A stretch of 64,000 nt of DNA, taken from positions 80,725 through 144,724 of the forward strand of contig NZ_JAIFZS010000038.1 of assembly GCF_019710635.1 (NCBI RefSeq), given 5' to 3'. How positions within the stretch are numbered: position 1 is the stretch's first letter; each line of letters begins with the position of its first letter. The DNA comes from Mycolicibacterium xanthum (GTDB taxonomy: Bacteria > Actinomycetota > Actinomycetes > Mycobacteriales > Mycobacteriaceae). The translations under genes were made by a program, and so were the position numbers. Of the stretch, positions 36,789 to 45,806 are shown piece after piece. Below the pieces are notes generated by a model that saw only the letters and a list, made by a program, of their open reading frames with translations, was not told where the DNA came from and did not search any database.

Positions 36789-37283
36789 ATGACCGACACC
36801 CAGGTGACCTGGCTGACGGAAGAGGCCTATGACCGGCTCAAGGCCGAACTTGACCACCTGATCTCCAACCGGCCGGTCATCGCCGCCGAGATCAACGACC
36901 GCCGCGAAGAAGGCGACCTGCGCGAGAACGGCGGCTATCACGCCGCCCGCGAGGAGCAGGGCCAGCAGGAGGCCCGTATCCGTCAGCTGCAGGAGCTGCT
37001 CAACAACGCCAAGGTCGGCGAGGCCCCCAAGCAGTCCGGTGTGGCACTGCCCGGCTCGGTCGTCAAGGTCTACTACGACGACGACAAGGACGACACCGAG
37101 ACGTTCCTGATCGCCACCCGCCAGGAGGGGGTCAGCGACGGCAAGCTCGAGGTGTATTCGCCGAACTCTCCGCTGGGCGGCGCCCTGATCGACGCCAAGG
37201 TCGGCGAGTCGCGGTCCTACACCGTGCCCAGCGGCGGCACCGTCACGGTGACCCTGGTCAGCGCGGAGCCTTACCACAGCTGA
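36789..37283 (+). CDS. greA: Transcription elongation factor GreA
   Basis: GreA binds the secondary channel of RNA polymerase and stimulates cleavage of backtracked transcripts. The 164-residue protein has the N-terminal coiled coil with the acidic tip (about residues 40-52, [24 protein letters not shown]) and the C-terminal FKBP-like domain ending [18 protein letters not shown]. Length equals Rv1080c. A CAGGAG ribosome site lies 11 bases before the ATG. Confidence 0.96.
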   Translation: MTDTQVTWLTEEAYDRLKAELDHLISNRPVIAAEINDRREEGDLRENGGYHAAREEQGQQEARIRQLQELLNNAKVGEAPKQSGVALPGSVVKVYYDDDKDDTETFLIATRQEGVSDGKLEVYSPNSPLGGALIDAKVGESRSYTVPSGGTVTVTLVSAEPYHS

Positions 37284-37323
37284 GCTGGGCCGAACCGGTC
37301 GAGCTCACCGGCAGCCCCCCGGT

Positions 37324-37329
37324 TACCCT
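37324..37329 (+). promoter_or_regulatory. Leaderless -10 element (TACCCT)
   Basis: TACCCT ends seven bases before ATG 37337 of the GPP34 gene; no ribosome site precedes the ATG. Confidence 0.5.
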
Positions 37330-37336
37330 CCAGCGC

Positions 37337-38008
37337 ATGGCGCAGATCGCCGAGGACTTGTTTCTACTGCTGCTGGACAACGCCTCCGGGCAACCGGGGC
37401 TGGACAACCCCCGGCGCGGTCACGTTCTCGCGGCGGCCACGCTGCTCGATCTGGCACACGCCCAGCGGATCCGCCCGGCGGTCGACGGCGAGCCGGTGCC
37501 CGCGGGCCGGCTGATCGCGCTGGCCGCGCCGGCACCGCTGGATCCCGTCACCGGTCCCGCCTTCGAGCTGGTGCAGCACAGCGCACTGCGTCCGCGGTCC
37601 GCGATCAAGCGGCTCAGTCGGCACGCCGAGGACCGCCTCGTCGAGCAGCTCGCGCTGACCGGGCAGATTCAACGGATCTCATTGCGGCCCAAGGGATTTC
37701 GGAAGACGTACCGCTACCCGTTGACCACCCGCGACCGAGTGGGGCCGGCCCGGGCCATGCTGCTGTCCGCGTTGTTCGACCGCACTCCGCCCGCGCCCGC
37801 GACGGCGGCGGCCATCACCCTGCTGCACGCGGTGGACGGCCTGGGCGCGCTGCTCAGCCTCAACGATCGCGGCTGGCGGTGGGTACACGGCCGGGCCGGT
37901 GAGATCGCCGCGGGAAGCTGGGTGGACGAATCGCCCACCGGCCTGGCCGAGGTGAACCTGGCCGTCACCGCCTCGGCCATCCGTCGGGCACTGGCTCAGC
38001 TGGCGTGA
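37337..38008 (+). CDS. GPP34 (GOLPH3/Vps74-like) family protein
   Basis: A 223-residue helical protein whose start IAEDLFLLLLDNASGQPG is the typical GPP34 opening. Residues 30-60 show the AAATLLDLAHAQRI block and the C-terminus an Ala/Leu-rich helical half. In eukaryotes GOLPH3 binds phosphoinositides at the Golgi. Actinobacterial members are of unknown role; a phosphoinositide-binding surface in mycobacteria, which have PI lipids, is plausible but untested. The 3' end overlaps metB by 13 bp, convergent. Confidence 0.85.
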   Translation: MAQIAEDLFLLLLDNASGQPGLDNPRRGHVLAAATLLDLAHAQRIRPAVDGEPVPAGRLIALAAPAPLDPVTGPAFELVQHSALRPRSAIKRLSRHAEDRLVEQLALTGQIQRISLRPKGFRKTYRYPLTTRDRVGPARAMLLSALFDRTPPAPATAAAITLLHAVDGLGALLSLNDRGWRWVHGRAGEIAAGSWVDESPTGLAEVNLAVTASAIRRALAQLA

Positions 38009-39186
38009 TCCACCGCGGCCAGCGCCTGCTCGACGTCTCCGAGCAGGTCCCCGACATCCTCGATACCGACCGACAGCCGGACCAGGTCGTCGGGTACCTC
38101 CAGTTGTGATCCCGCGGTGGACGCGTGCGTCATCGCACCCGGGTACTCGATCAGCGACTCCACCCCGCCCAGCGACTCGGCCAAGATGAAAACTTCTGTG
38201 CGAGCGCAGAAGTCGTAGGCCGCCTTGGGCCCGCCGCGCAGCCGGGCCGACACCATCCCGCCGAACCCACTCATCTGCCGCGCGGCCACCTCGTGGTTCG
38301 GGTGGCCGGGCAGGCCCGGATACCGCACCGACGCGATCGCGGGATGCCCCTCGAGGAACTCCGCGATCACCGCGGCGTTGTCGCTGTGCCGCTGCATCCG
38401 CAGCGGCAGCGTCTTGAGCCCGCGCATGGTCAGGTAGGCGTCGAACGGCCCCGGCACCGCACCCGCGCCGTTCTGCAGGAACGCGAACGCGTCGTCGAGT
38501 TCCTCGTGGTTGGTCAGCAGGGCACCGCCGACCACATCGGAGTGCCCGCCGATGTACTTGGTGGTCGAATGCAGCACGATGTCGGCGCCCAGCAGCAGCG
38601 GCTGTTGCAGCGCCGGCGAGGCGAACGTGTTGTCCACCAACACCTTCACCTTCGTCTCGGCGGCGAGCTCGCAGATGGCCGGGATGTCGGCGATCGACAG
38701 CATCGGGTTGGTCGGCGTCTCCACCCAGATCAGCTTGGTGCGGTCGGTGACCGCGGCGCGCACCGCGTCGAGGTCCGACAGCGCCACCGCGGTGTAGCCG
38801 ATCCCCCACTGGGTGAACACCTTGTCGATCAGCCGGAAAGTGCCACCGTAGGCGTCGTCGGGGATCACCAGGTGATCACCCGGGCGCAGCACGGCCCGCA
38901 GCGCACAGTCGGTCGCGGCCATCCCGGAGCTGAACGCCCGGGCGAAGGACGCGAACTCCACCGCGGCCAGCGAGGATTCCAGCGCCGAGCGGGTCGGGTT
39001 GCCGGTGCGCGCGTACTCGAACCCGCCACGCAGCCCGCCCACCCCGTCCTGGGCGAATGTCGAGCTGGCATAGATCGGGGCGTTGACCACGCCGGTGGCG
39101 GGATCGGGCCGAAAGCCGGCGTGGATGGCCCTGGTGGCTGGACCATACGTCCGGTAGTGGTCGGCCGCGCTGCGCTTCTCACTCAT
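37996..39186 (-). CDS. metB: Cystathionine gamma-synthase
   Basis: PLP enzyme making cystathionine from an O-acylhomoserine and cysteine, linking to methionine synthesis. The 396-residue product carries the trans-sulfuration signature around the PLP lysine K210 (DIVLHSTTKYIGGHSDVVGG), YARTGNPTRSALE (58-70) and SSGMAATDCAL. Rv1079 is its counterpart. cbs at 40747 encodes the reverse trans-sulfuration partner, so cystathionine metabolism is clustered here. TACCCT lies eight bases before ATG 39186. Confidence 0.92.
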   Translation of the reverse strand: MSEKRSAADHYRTYGPATRAIHAGFRPDPATGVVNAPIYASSTFAQDGVGGLRGGFEYARTGNPTRSALESSLAAVEFASFARAFSSGMAATDCALRAVLRPGDHLVIPDDAYGGTFRLIDKVFTQWGIGYTAVALSDLDAVRAAVTDRTKLIWVETPTNPMLSIADIPAICELAAETKVKVLVDNTFASPALQQPLLLGADIVLHSTTKYIGGHSDVVGGALLTNHEELDDAFAFLQNGAGAVPGPFDAYLTMRGLKTLPLRMQRHSDNAAVIAEFLEGHPAIASVRYPGLPGHPNHEVAARQMSGFGGMVSARLRGGPKAAYDFCARTEVFILAESLGGVESLIEYPGAMTHASTAGSQLEVPDDLVRLSVGIEDVGDLLGDVEQALAAVDHAS

Positions 39187-39194
39187 GGTCGATC

Positions 39195-39200
39195 AGGGTA
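39195..39200 (-). promoter_or_regulatory. Possible leaderless -10 of metB (TACCCT)
   Basis: TACCCT (minus strand) ends eight bases before ATG 39186. It is close to the terminator-like hairpin at 39216-39246. Confidence 0.45.
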
Positions 39201-39215
39201 GCCCTGCGACGAGAA

Positions 39216-39246
39216 GAGAGGCGCCGACGGGGTGCCGGCGCCTCTC
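39216..39246. terminator. Hairpin between pra and metB
   Basis: Perfect 11-bp arms (39216-39226 and 39236-39246) around a 9-base loop, 16 bp after the pra stop. Probably ends pra transcription upstream of the metB promoter. Confidence 0.6.
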
Positions 39247-39262
39247 GTCCGTAGACCTGCTG

Positions 39263-39988
39263 TCAGTACTGCGTCGGGGGCGGGACCGGCGGCAGCGGCT
39301 GCGGGTTCAGCGGCACGCACACCGTGGTCATGATCTTGTCGGCCAGGGTCTGACGCTTGGCGTCCCACAGCGGGAACAGGTAGCCGATGTAGCAGATGAT
39401 CGCGTCCACGAAGTGCGCGATCTGTCGCACCACCGACATCCCGAAACCGATCGGCTGCCAGGTCTTCTCGCTGACGACCTTGAACTTCATCACCGACTTG
39501 CCGATGCTCGAGCCCGTGGTGCCCTGCCGGTAGCCGTAGTTCCAGATGACGAAGGCCAAGGCCAGCACCGAACCCAGGAACGAGATGATCGCGCCGATCG
39601 CCGAGTAGCTCGACGTGCACGACACCCCGCCGCCGTAGGTGACGCAGTCGTTGTCACCGGTGGCCACCCCGATGCCCTGCGCGATGCCGACGATCACCAT
39701 CACCGGGATGGAATCGATGATCCAGGCCAGGACGCGAGTGAACCACGACGTGTAGGCCTCCTTGGGCAGTGCGGGCCCCGGCCCCGAAGGCGGGAAGCCG
39801 CCCGACTGCTGGGGTGGGAAGCCGCCCGACTGCGAAGGCGGGGGCGGATAGCCACCGGGCGGCGGGGGCGGAGGGTAGCCCCCCGGCGGGGGCGGCGGGT
39901 AGCCGCCCTGCGGCGGCGGGTATCCGCCCGGCGGCGGGTATCCCCCGGGAGGCGGGTATCCCTCGGGAGGCGGCGGGTTCTCGGTCAT
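39263..39988 (-). CDS. pra: Proline-rich RDD-family membrane protein (Pra)
   Basis: A 241-residue protein in two parts. Residues 1-80 are low-complexity, with repeated P-P-x-G-G-Y-P-P-P units (encoded by short imperfect DNA repeats, so copy number may vary). Residues 85-241 form an RDD domain with three to four hydrophobic helices (YTSWFTRVLAWIIDSIPVMVIVG, then SSIGKSVMKFKVVSEKTWQPIGFGMSVVRQIAH and LWDAKRQTLADKIMTTVCV). This matches the proline-rich antigen homologue Rv1078. The function is unknown. AAGGAG lies upstream of the ATG. Confidence 0.9.
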   Translation of the reverse strand: MTENPPPPEGYPPPGGYPPPGGYPPPQGGYPPPPPGGYPPPPPPGGYPPPPSQSGGFPPQQSGGFPPSGPGPALPKEAYTSWFTRVLAWIIDSIPVMVIVGIAQGIGVATGDNDCVTYGGGVSCTSSYSAIGAIISFLGSVLALAFVIWNYGYRQGTTGSSIGKSVMKFKVVSEKTWQPIGFGMSVVRQIAHFVDAIICYIGYLFPLWDAKRQTLADKIMTTVCVPLNPQPLPPVPPPTQY

Positions 39989-40015
39989 CGAATCTCCTTG
40001 GAATCGGTAGGCGTT

Positions 40016-40615
40016 TCAGAGCGGAACACAAACCGTCGACAGGATCTTGTCGACGAGGGTCTGACGCTTGGCGTCCCACAGTGGGAACAGCACAGCGATG
40101 AGCCACGGCAACCCGCAGGCGCCGTTGAACACCAGATAGATCAGCTCGCGTACCAGCGACATGCCGAAACCGATTGGCTTACCGGTCTTTTCGCTGATGA
40201 GCCGGAACTTCATGATCGACTTTCCGACGCTGCATCCGGTCACGCCCTGGCGATACCCGAGGTTCCACACCAGGTATACCAGCGCCAGCACCGGGAAGAT
40301 GAACAGCGCCGAGACCTGCCCGATCGTCGACGAGCCGGTGGCGCAGAACTCACCGAGGTCGTACTCGGAGATGTCGGTGACACAAGCTGTCTCGCGGGTG
40401 GCCCACAGCACCGCCAACCCGATCCCGACGATCAGATAGAACGGGACGTAGTCGATCAGCCAGGCGAACACCCGGCTCAGCCACGGCGTGTAGGCCTCGG
40501 ACGGAAGCGCCGGCGGTCCCGGCGGCGGGGCCGGATAGCCGCCCAACGACGGCGGAGGCGGATAACCACCCGGCGGCGGGGGGAAGTACCCCGACGGTGG
40601 CGGCTGATCGGTCAT
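40016..40615 (-). CDS. Second Pra-like RDD-family membrane protein
   Basis: A 199-residue paralogue of the adjacent pra product: a shorter Pro/Gly/Tyr-rich head (residues 1-38) and an RDD domain that matches block by block (YTPWLSRVFAWLIDYVPFYLIVG, CSVGKSIMKFRLISEKTGKPIGFGMSLVREL, LWDAKRQTLVDKILSTVCVPL). It lies 27 bp upstream of pra on the same strand, so a tandem duplication and an operon are likely. The function is unknown. Confidence 0.88.
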   Translation of the reverse strand: MTDQPPPSGYFPPPPGGYPPPPSLGGYPAPPPGPPALPSEAYTPWLSRVFAWLIDYVPFYLIVGIGLAVLWATRETACVTDISEYDLGEFCATGSSTIGQVSALFIFPVLALVYLVWNLGYRQGVTGCSVGKSIMKFRLISEKTGKPIGFGMSLVRELIYLVFNGACGLPWLIAVLFPLWDAKRQTLVDKILSTVCVPL

Positions 40616-40746
40616 CTACGCCTTCCGGTGACATGGACGAGCGTGCTAAACCCTACCTGAGATGAGGCTGAGAACAGCGGTTTCCGCGGTCGAGTCGATC
40701 ATGACGGCAGGGTGTCCGGGCGGCGGCCCGGGAAACCCGCCCGACG

Positions 40747-42141
40747 TCACCGCCTGCCGCTGCCCTCGGACAGGAATCCCAGCAGGTCGTGGCGGGTGAT
40801 GACACCCACCGGCTTGCCCTCCTCGACCACCATCACCGCGTCGCTGTCGCGCAGTGTCTTGGCGGCGGCGCTGACCAGTTCACCCGCGCCGATCAGCGGC
40901 AGCGGCGGGCCCATATGGTCGGCCACGGCGTCGGCGAGCTTGGCCCGGCCCTCGAACACCGCCGAGAGCAGGTCGCGTTCGGACACGCTGCCCGCCACCT
41001 CGCCCGCCATCACCGGTGGCTCGGCGCCGACGACCGGCATCTGCGACACCCCGTATTCCCGCAGGATGCCGATCGCATCGCGCACCGTCTCGGACGGATG
41101 GGTGTGCACCAGGTCGGGCAACTCACCGGACTTGCCGCGCAGTACGTCGCCGACGGTCGACTCCTCCACGCTGCCATCCAGCCGGCTGCGCAGGAAGCCG
41201 TACGACGACATCCACGAATCGTTGAAGATCTTCGAGAGGTAGCCCCGCCCGCCGTCGGGCAGCAGCACGACGACCAGCGCGTCGGGGCCGGCCCGCTCGG
41301 CCACCTGGATCGCCGCGACGGTGGCCATCCCGCAGGAACCGCCGACCAGCAGCGCCTCTTCGCGGGCCAGTCGCCGGGTCATGTCGAACGAGTCCGCATC
41401 CGAGACCGCGATGATCTCGTCGGGCACCGACGGGTCGTAGGCCGACGGCCAGAAGTCCTCACCGACCCCCTCCACCAGGTAGGGCCGGCCGGTCCCACCC
41501 GAGTACACCGAGCCCTCGGGGTCCACGCCGACGACCTGAACCCGTCCGCCGGAGACCTCCTTGAGGTAGCGGCCGGTTCCGGTGATGGTTCCTCCGGTGC
41601 CCACGCCGGCGACGAAGTGGGTGATCTTGCCGTCGGTGTCGGCCCAGATCTCCGGTCCGGTCGTCTCGTAGTGGCTGGCCGGGCCCATCGGGTTGGAGTA
41701 CTGGTCGGGTTTCCAGGCGCCGTCGATCTCCTCGACGAGCCGGTTGGACACGCTGTAATAGCTGTCCGGATGATCCGGCGGCACCGCGGTCGGGCAGACC
41801 ACCACGTCGGCGCCGTACGCCCGCAGCACGTTCTGTTTGTCCTCGCTGACCTTGTCCGGGCACACGAAGATGCACTTGTAGCCACGCTGCTGGGCGACCA
41901 GCGCCAGCCCCACCCCGGTGTTGCCCGAGGTCGGTTCGACGATGGTGCCGCCCGGACGCAGTTGCCCGCCGGCCTCGGCGGCGTCGATCATCTTGACCGC
42001 GATACGGTCCTTGGCGCTGGCGCCCGGGTTGAGGTATTCGATCTTGGCCGCGACCACCCCGGCGCCCGGGGGGACGACCGAGTTCAGCTGCACCAGTGGG
42101 GTGTTGCCGATGAGCTCACTGACGTGCCGGGCAATCCGCAT
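40747..42141 (-). CDS. cbs: Cystathionine beta-synthase
   Basis: Joins serine and homocysteine to cystathionine with PLP, the first step of reverse trans-sulfuration. The 464-residue protein has the same length as Rv1077. The PLP lysine is K44 in LNPGASAKDR, with TSGNTGVGLA (68-77) and GTGGTITGTGRYLKE (about 180-194). Two CBS domains form residues 335-464 and may bind adenosyl ligands. It clusters with metB. The minus-strand ATG at 42141 follows GACGATGGACCC without a ribosome site. Confidence 0.95.
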   Translation of the reverse strand: MRIARHVSELIGNTPLVQLNSVVPPGAGVVAAKIEYLNPGASAKDRIAVKMIDAAEAGGQLRPGGTIVEPTSGNTGVGLALVAQQRGYKCIFVCPDKVSEDKQNVLRAYGADVVVCPTAVPPDHPDSYYSVSNRLVEEIDGAWKPDQYSNPMGPASHYETTGPEIWADTDGKITHFVAGVGTGGTITGTGRYLKEVSGGRVQVVGVDPEGSVYSGGTGRPYLVEGVGEDFWPSAYDPSVPDEIIAVSDADSFDMTRRLAREEALLVGGSCGMATVAAIQVAERAGPDALVVVLLPDGGRGYLSKIFNDSWMSSYGFLRSRLDGSVEESTVGDVLRGKSGELPDLVHTHPSETVRDAIGILREYGVSQMPVVGAEPPVMAGEVAGSVSERDLLSAVFEGRAKLADAVADHMGPPLPLIGAGELVSAAAKTLRDSDAVMVVEEGKPVGVITRHDLLGFLSEGSGRR

Positions 42142-42170
42142 GGGTCCATCGTCTCAGGCCCGGCCGGCGG

Positions 42171-43241
42171 CTACCAGGTGGCCTCGCGGATGTACTCGCC
42201 GATCTGCTTGATCGACCGATTCGCTTCCGAGACCGCCGGCGCCCCCAGCTGGAAGACATGCATCTGACCAGGCCAGATCCGCACCTCGACGGGCACCCCG
42301 GCCGCGGCCAGCCGGCGGGCGGCCTTGCGTGCGTCGCTGAGCAGCACCTCCGATCCCGAAACGTGGATCAGCGTGCGCGGCAGACCGGGCTCGATGTGGT
42401 CGATCGGCTCGTAGATCTCTTCGGGCTCACCGTCGACGATGTGCCGCTCGGCCGCCTCCCGGATCAGCTCGACCAGTGCGTGGAAGGCCCTGGGCGGGAA
42501 CATCGCGTCGGTGCGGGCGTTGGGGTGATCCGCACGCGCCTCGTTGTCGATCTCGAACAGCGGAGACATCGTGACGATGGCCGCCGGAGTTTCCCCCTCG
42601 TACCCGTCGATGCCCTCGGCGACCAGGCGTTCGGCCAGCGCCAGCGCAAGATATCCGCCGGCCGAGTCGCCGGCCAGCACGATCTGGTCGGGCTCGTAAC
42701 CGGTCTCCCGCAGCCACCTGTAGGCGTCGAAACAGTCGTCGAGCGCGGTGCCGACCGAATGCCCCGGAACCATCCGGTAGTTCACCACCAGAACCGGACT
42801 GTCGGCGCTCTTGCTCAGGGCGGCCACCAGCCGACCGTGGGTATTCACCCCGCAGGTCAGGAAGGCTCCGCCGTGCAGGTAGAGGACCACACTGCGGTTG
42901 CCGTCGGCGGGCAGCACCCCGGCGGCGCGGACCAGCTGGGCGGTGCAGTGCGGCAACCCGATGGTGGCGCGCACGGTGCCGGGTGGCGGTCGCATGATCC
43001 GCGCGGCGAAATCGACAAGACCCCAGGGCCACGGGAGCCGGGGAGCGTAGCTGCCGATGGTCAGAGTCGGCTTGATCGTCAGCATGGCGGCCAGACCCAT
43101 CAGCCGGCCCGCGACGCTCGGCCCGTCCTCGACGACTTCTACGGGTGCCCCGTCGCTGACCGGGAACCGGCGCGACTTATGCGCCCTAGCTGCCCCGATG
43201 CCCGCCCGTGCAGAGCTGGGAACCTTACTCGGTGCCGTCAT
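42171..43241 (-). CDS. lipU: Alpha/beta hydrolase of the hormone-sensitive lipase family
   Basis: A 356-residue carboxylesterase with the HSL oxyanion motif HGGAF (residues 123-127), nucleophile elbow GDSAGG (Ser193), an Asp in the late VSGSEVLLSD segment and His in GQMHVFQL. It corresponds by order to LipU (Rv1076) beside cbs, though it has a longer N-terminus. It acts on short to medium acyl esters; the natural substrate is unknown. An upstream GTG at 43250 is also possible. It is divergent from the SGNH hydrolase over 194 bp. Confidence 0.88.
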   Translation of the reverse strand: MTAPSKVPSSARAGIGAARAHKSRRFPVSDGAPVEVVEDGPSVAGRLMGLAAMLTIKPTLTIGSYAPRLPWPWGLVDFAARIMRPPPGTVRATIGLPHCTAQLVRAAGVLPADGNRSVVLYLHGGAFLTCGVNTHGRLVAALSKSADSPVLVVNYRMVPGHSVGTALDDCFDAYRWLRETGYEPDQIVLAGDSAGGYLALALAERLVAEGIDGYEGETPAAIVTMSPLFEIDNEARADHPNARTDAMFPPRAFHALVELIREAAERHIVDGEPEEIYEPIDHIEPGLPRTLIHVSGSEVLLSDARKAARRLAAAGVPVEVRIWPGQMHVFQLGAPAVSEANRSIKQIGEYIREATW

Positions 43242-43283
43242 CGCCACCACTTCCTACACCGTTGTAGCGCCATGGATAAGCCG

Positions 43284-43326
43284 GGTTACACAGACGAGCT
43301 CGTGACTTAGCTTGTCACCTGTAACC
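43284..43326. promoter_or_regulatory. Nested inverted repeats in the lipU/SGNH divergent region
   Basis: GGTTACA (43284-43290) is mirrored by TGTAACC (43320-43326). Inside lie GTGAC (43302-43306) and GTCAC (43314-43318). The surrounding stretch to 43400 is noticeably AT-rich for this genome, with a repeated TTGATACC. It is a plausible operator/promoter region; no regulator is assigned. Confidence 0.4.
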
Positions 43327-43435
43327 ATTATCACAATCGATAAAACGCTTTTGATACCGGAGTTGATACCGCAACGTGATCGCCGATCTGCATCGCGTTC
43401 AGACCAATGCCTCCGTCGCGCTCTAAACTCGACCC

Positions 43436-44458
43436 GTGGGCATCATCGGTATGCGTGCACCGCGTCGGTCGACTCTCGCGTTTGCGGCGGCCGCCACGCT
43501 CGCATCCACGGGATCGGCCTACCTCGGGGCGCGCAACCTGCTCAGCGGGCAGGCTGACCAGGCACGTCAGGTCATCCCGAAGTCCTGGGACGTCCCGCCC
43601 CGCGCCGACGGCGTCTACTCACCCGGCGGCGGTCCGGTCGAACGCTGGTCACGTGGTGTGCCGTTCGACGTCCACCTGATGATCTTCGGGGATTCCACCG
43701 CAACGGGCTACGGGTGCACCAGCGCCGACGAGGTACCCGGCGTTCTGGTGGCCAGGGGATTGGCCGAGGAATCCGGCAAGCGGATCCGGCTGAGCACCAA
43801 GGCGATCGTGGGCGCGACGTCCAAGGGGCTGTCCGGGCAGATCGACGCGATGTTCGTCGCCGGGCCGCCCCCGGACGCCGCGGTCATCATGATCGGCGCC
43901 AACGACATCACCAAACCCAACGGCATCGGCCCGTCGGCGCGCCGGGTGGGCCGTGCCGTGGACCGGCTGCGCGCCAGCGGCGCCGCCGTGGTCGTCGGCA
44001 CCTGCCCGGATTTCGGCGTGATCACCGCCATCCCGCAGCCGCTGCGGTGGGTGGCGCGTAGTCGTGGTTTGCGGCTGGCACGGGCTCAGGCGTCCGCCGT
44101 GCGGGCCGCCGGCGGTGTCCCGGTGCCGTTCTCCGACCTGCTGGCACCGCACTTCTACCAGGCCCCCGAGCTACTGTTCTCCCCGGACATGTTCCACCCG
44201 TCCGCGGCGGGCTACGAGTTGGCCGCCAAGCAGTTGCTGCCCGCGCTGTACACCGCGCTGGGCGACTCGGTCGCCGGCACACCGCCGGAGGCGGCCCTGA
44301 AGTCCCGGACGGCCGACAGCGCATCGCTGCTGTCCTGGATCGGTGGGGTCAGCCGGCTGTGGCGCCGCTCGACCGGGGTGCCCGCACCTGTGCTCGGTGG
44401 GGTCCCCGGACTGGTGCACGGTGGGGTCCCCGACCCGGACGTGGTGCCCGCGGGCTAG
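43436..44458 (+). CDS. SGNH/GDSL-family hydrolase (Rv1075c-like), exported
   Basis: A 340-residue protein with a short hydrophobic export segment (RRSTLAFAAAATLASTGSAYLG, residues 10-31) and an SGNH esterase domain: block I IFGDSTATGYG with Ser87, block III GANDI, and block V DMFHPS with the Asp-His pair. Rv1075c is a known exported esterase of this type. The C-terminus ends in a Gly/Val/Pro repeat (GGVPGLVHGGVPDP). GTG 43436 is used; ATG 43451 is possible. Confidence 0.88.
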   Translation: MGIIGMRAPRRSTLAFAAAATLASTGSAYLGARNLLSGQADQARQVIPKSWDVPPRADGVYSPGGGPVERWSRGVPFDVHLMIFGDSTATGYGCTSADEVPGVLVARGLAEESGKRIRLSTKAIVGATSKGLSGQIDAMFVAGPPPDAAVIMIGANDITKPNGIGPSARRVGRAVDRLRASGAAVVVGTCPDFGVITAIPQPLRWVARSRGLRLARAQASAVRAAGGVPVPFSDLLAPHFYQAPELLFSPDMFHPSAAGYELAAKQLLPALYTALGDSVAGTPPEAALKSRTADSASLLSWIGGVSRLWRRSTGVPAPVLGGVPGLVHGGVPDPDVVPAG

Positions 44459-44498
44459 GTTCGATCTTGGATTCGTCCCGCCGATTCAAGGAGCCGTC

Positions 44499-45716
44499 AT
44501 GCCCGAAGCCGTCATCGTCGCCACCGCCCGCTCCCCGATCGGCCGCGCCGGCAAGGGATCACTGGTGTCGATGCGCCCCGACGACCTCGCCACGCAGATG
44601 GTCAAGGCCGCACTGGACAAGGTGCCCGCCCTGGCTCCCCGCGAGATCGACGACCTGATGATGGGCTGCGCGCAGCCTGCCGGCGAGGCCGGCTACAACA
44701 TCGCCCGCGCGGTCGCAGTGGAGTTGGGCTACGACTTCCTGCCCGGAACCACGGTGAACCGGTACTGCTCGTCGTCGCTGCAGACCACCCGGATGGCGTT
44801 TCACGCGATCAAGGCCGGCGAGGGCAGCGCGTTCATCTCCGCGGGCGTGGAGACGGTGTCGCGATTCGGCAAGGGTGCTGCCGACGGGGCACCGGATTCG
44901 AAGAACCCGGTCTTCGCCGACGCGCAGGCGCGCACCGAGCAGGCCGCCGCCGGGGCGACCGAGTGGCACGACCCGCGCGAGGACGGGCTGATTCCCGACG
45001 TCTACATGGCGATGGGACAGACCGCCGAGAACGTGGCGGCGTTCACCGGCATCAGCCGAGAGGACCAGGACCACTGGGGTGTGCGCTCGCAGAACCGCGC
45101 CGAGGAGGCCATCAAGAGCGGTTTCTTCGAGCGCGAGATCGTCCCGGTGACGCTGCCGGACGGCACGGTCGTCTCGACCGACGACGGACCGCGCGCCGGA
45201 ACCACCTACGAGAAGATCAGCCAGCTCAAGCCGGTGTTCCGGCCGAACGGCACGATCACGGCCGGCAACGCGTGCCCGCTCAACGACGGCGCCGCGGCGG
45301 TGGTCATCATGAGCGACACGAAGGCCGCGGAGCTGGGCCTGACACCGCTGGCGCGCATCGTGTCGACCGGGGTCAGCGGCCTGTCGCCGGAGATCATGGG
45401 ACTGGGCCCGATCGAGGCCGTCAAGAAGGCGCTGGCGAACGCCAACATGTCGATCGGCGACATCGATCTGTACGAGATCAACGAGGCGTTCGCGGTGCAG
45501 GTGATTGGCTCGGCCCGCGAGCTGGGGATGGACGAGGACAAGCTCAACGTCTCCGGCGGGGCCATCGCGCTGGGCCACCCGTTCGGCATGACCGGCGCGC
45601 GGATCACCGCCACGCTGCTCAACAACCTCACCACCCACGACAAGACGTTCGGCATCGAGACCATGTGCGTCGGCGGCGGCCAGGGCATGGCGATGGTGCT
45701 GGAGCGGCTCTCCTGA
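44499..45716 (+). CDS. fadA3: Acetyl-CoA acyltransferase (thiolase) FadA3
   Basis: Catalyses thiolytic cleavage of 3-ketoacyl-CoA in beta-oxidation. It has 405 residues, as Rv1074c. The acyl-accepting Cys90 lies in NRYCSSSLQT. GHPFGMTGAR (His) and the second catalytic Cys in ETMCVGGGQGMA are at the C-terminus, with NEAFAVQ in between. AAGGAG (44488-44493) fixes the ATG at 44499; an open frame to 44343 overlaps the previous gene. A perfect 22-bp hairpin follows its stop. Confidence 0.95.
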   Translation: MPEAVIVATARSPIGRAGKGSLVSMRPDDLATQMVKAALDKVPALAPREIDDLMMGCAQPAGEAGYNIARAVAVELGYDFLPGTTVNRYCSSSLQTTRMAFHAIKAGEGSAFISAGVETVSRFGKGAADGAPDSKNPVFADAQARTEQAAAGATEWHDPREDGLIPDVYMAMGQTAENVAAFTGISREDQDHWGVRSQNRAEEAIKSGFFEREIVPVTLPDGTVVSTDDGPRAGTTYEKISQLKPVFRPNGTITAGNACPLNDGAAAVVIMSDTKAAELGLTPLARIVSTGVSGLSPEIMGLGPIEAVKKALANANMSIGDIDLYEINEAFAVQVIGSARELGMDEDKLNVSGGAIALGHPFGMTGARITATLLNNLTTHDKTFGIETMCVGGGQGMAMVLERLS

Positions 45717-45720
45717 TCCT

Positions 45721-45783
45721 CGTTGAGACTGCGCCAGCGGCGAGGAAGTGCGAGGAGCCGCCGCCGCTGGCGCAGTCTCAACG
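45721..45783. terminator. Perfect 22-bp-arm hairpin after fadA3
   Basis: Arms 45721-45742 and 45762-45783 are exact reverse complements around a 19-base loop rich in GAGGA. It starts four bases after the fadA3 stop and precedes the U-tract terminator of the convergent gene. Confidence 0.8.
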
Positions 45784-45806
45784 CGTACGGAGGCACGAAA
45801 AACACG

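Noticed and set aside
39187..39262. Cobalamin or SAM riboswitch upstream of metB
   Set aside because: The gap is only 76 bp and is explained by a hairpin and a -10 element; no aptamer motifs are seen.
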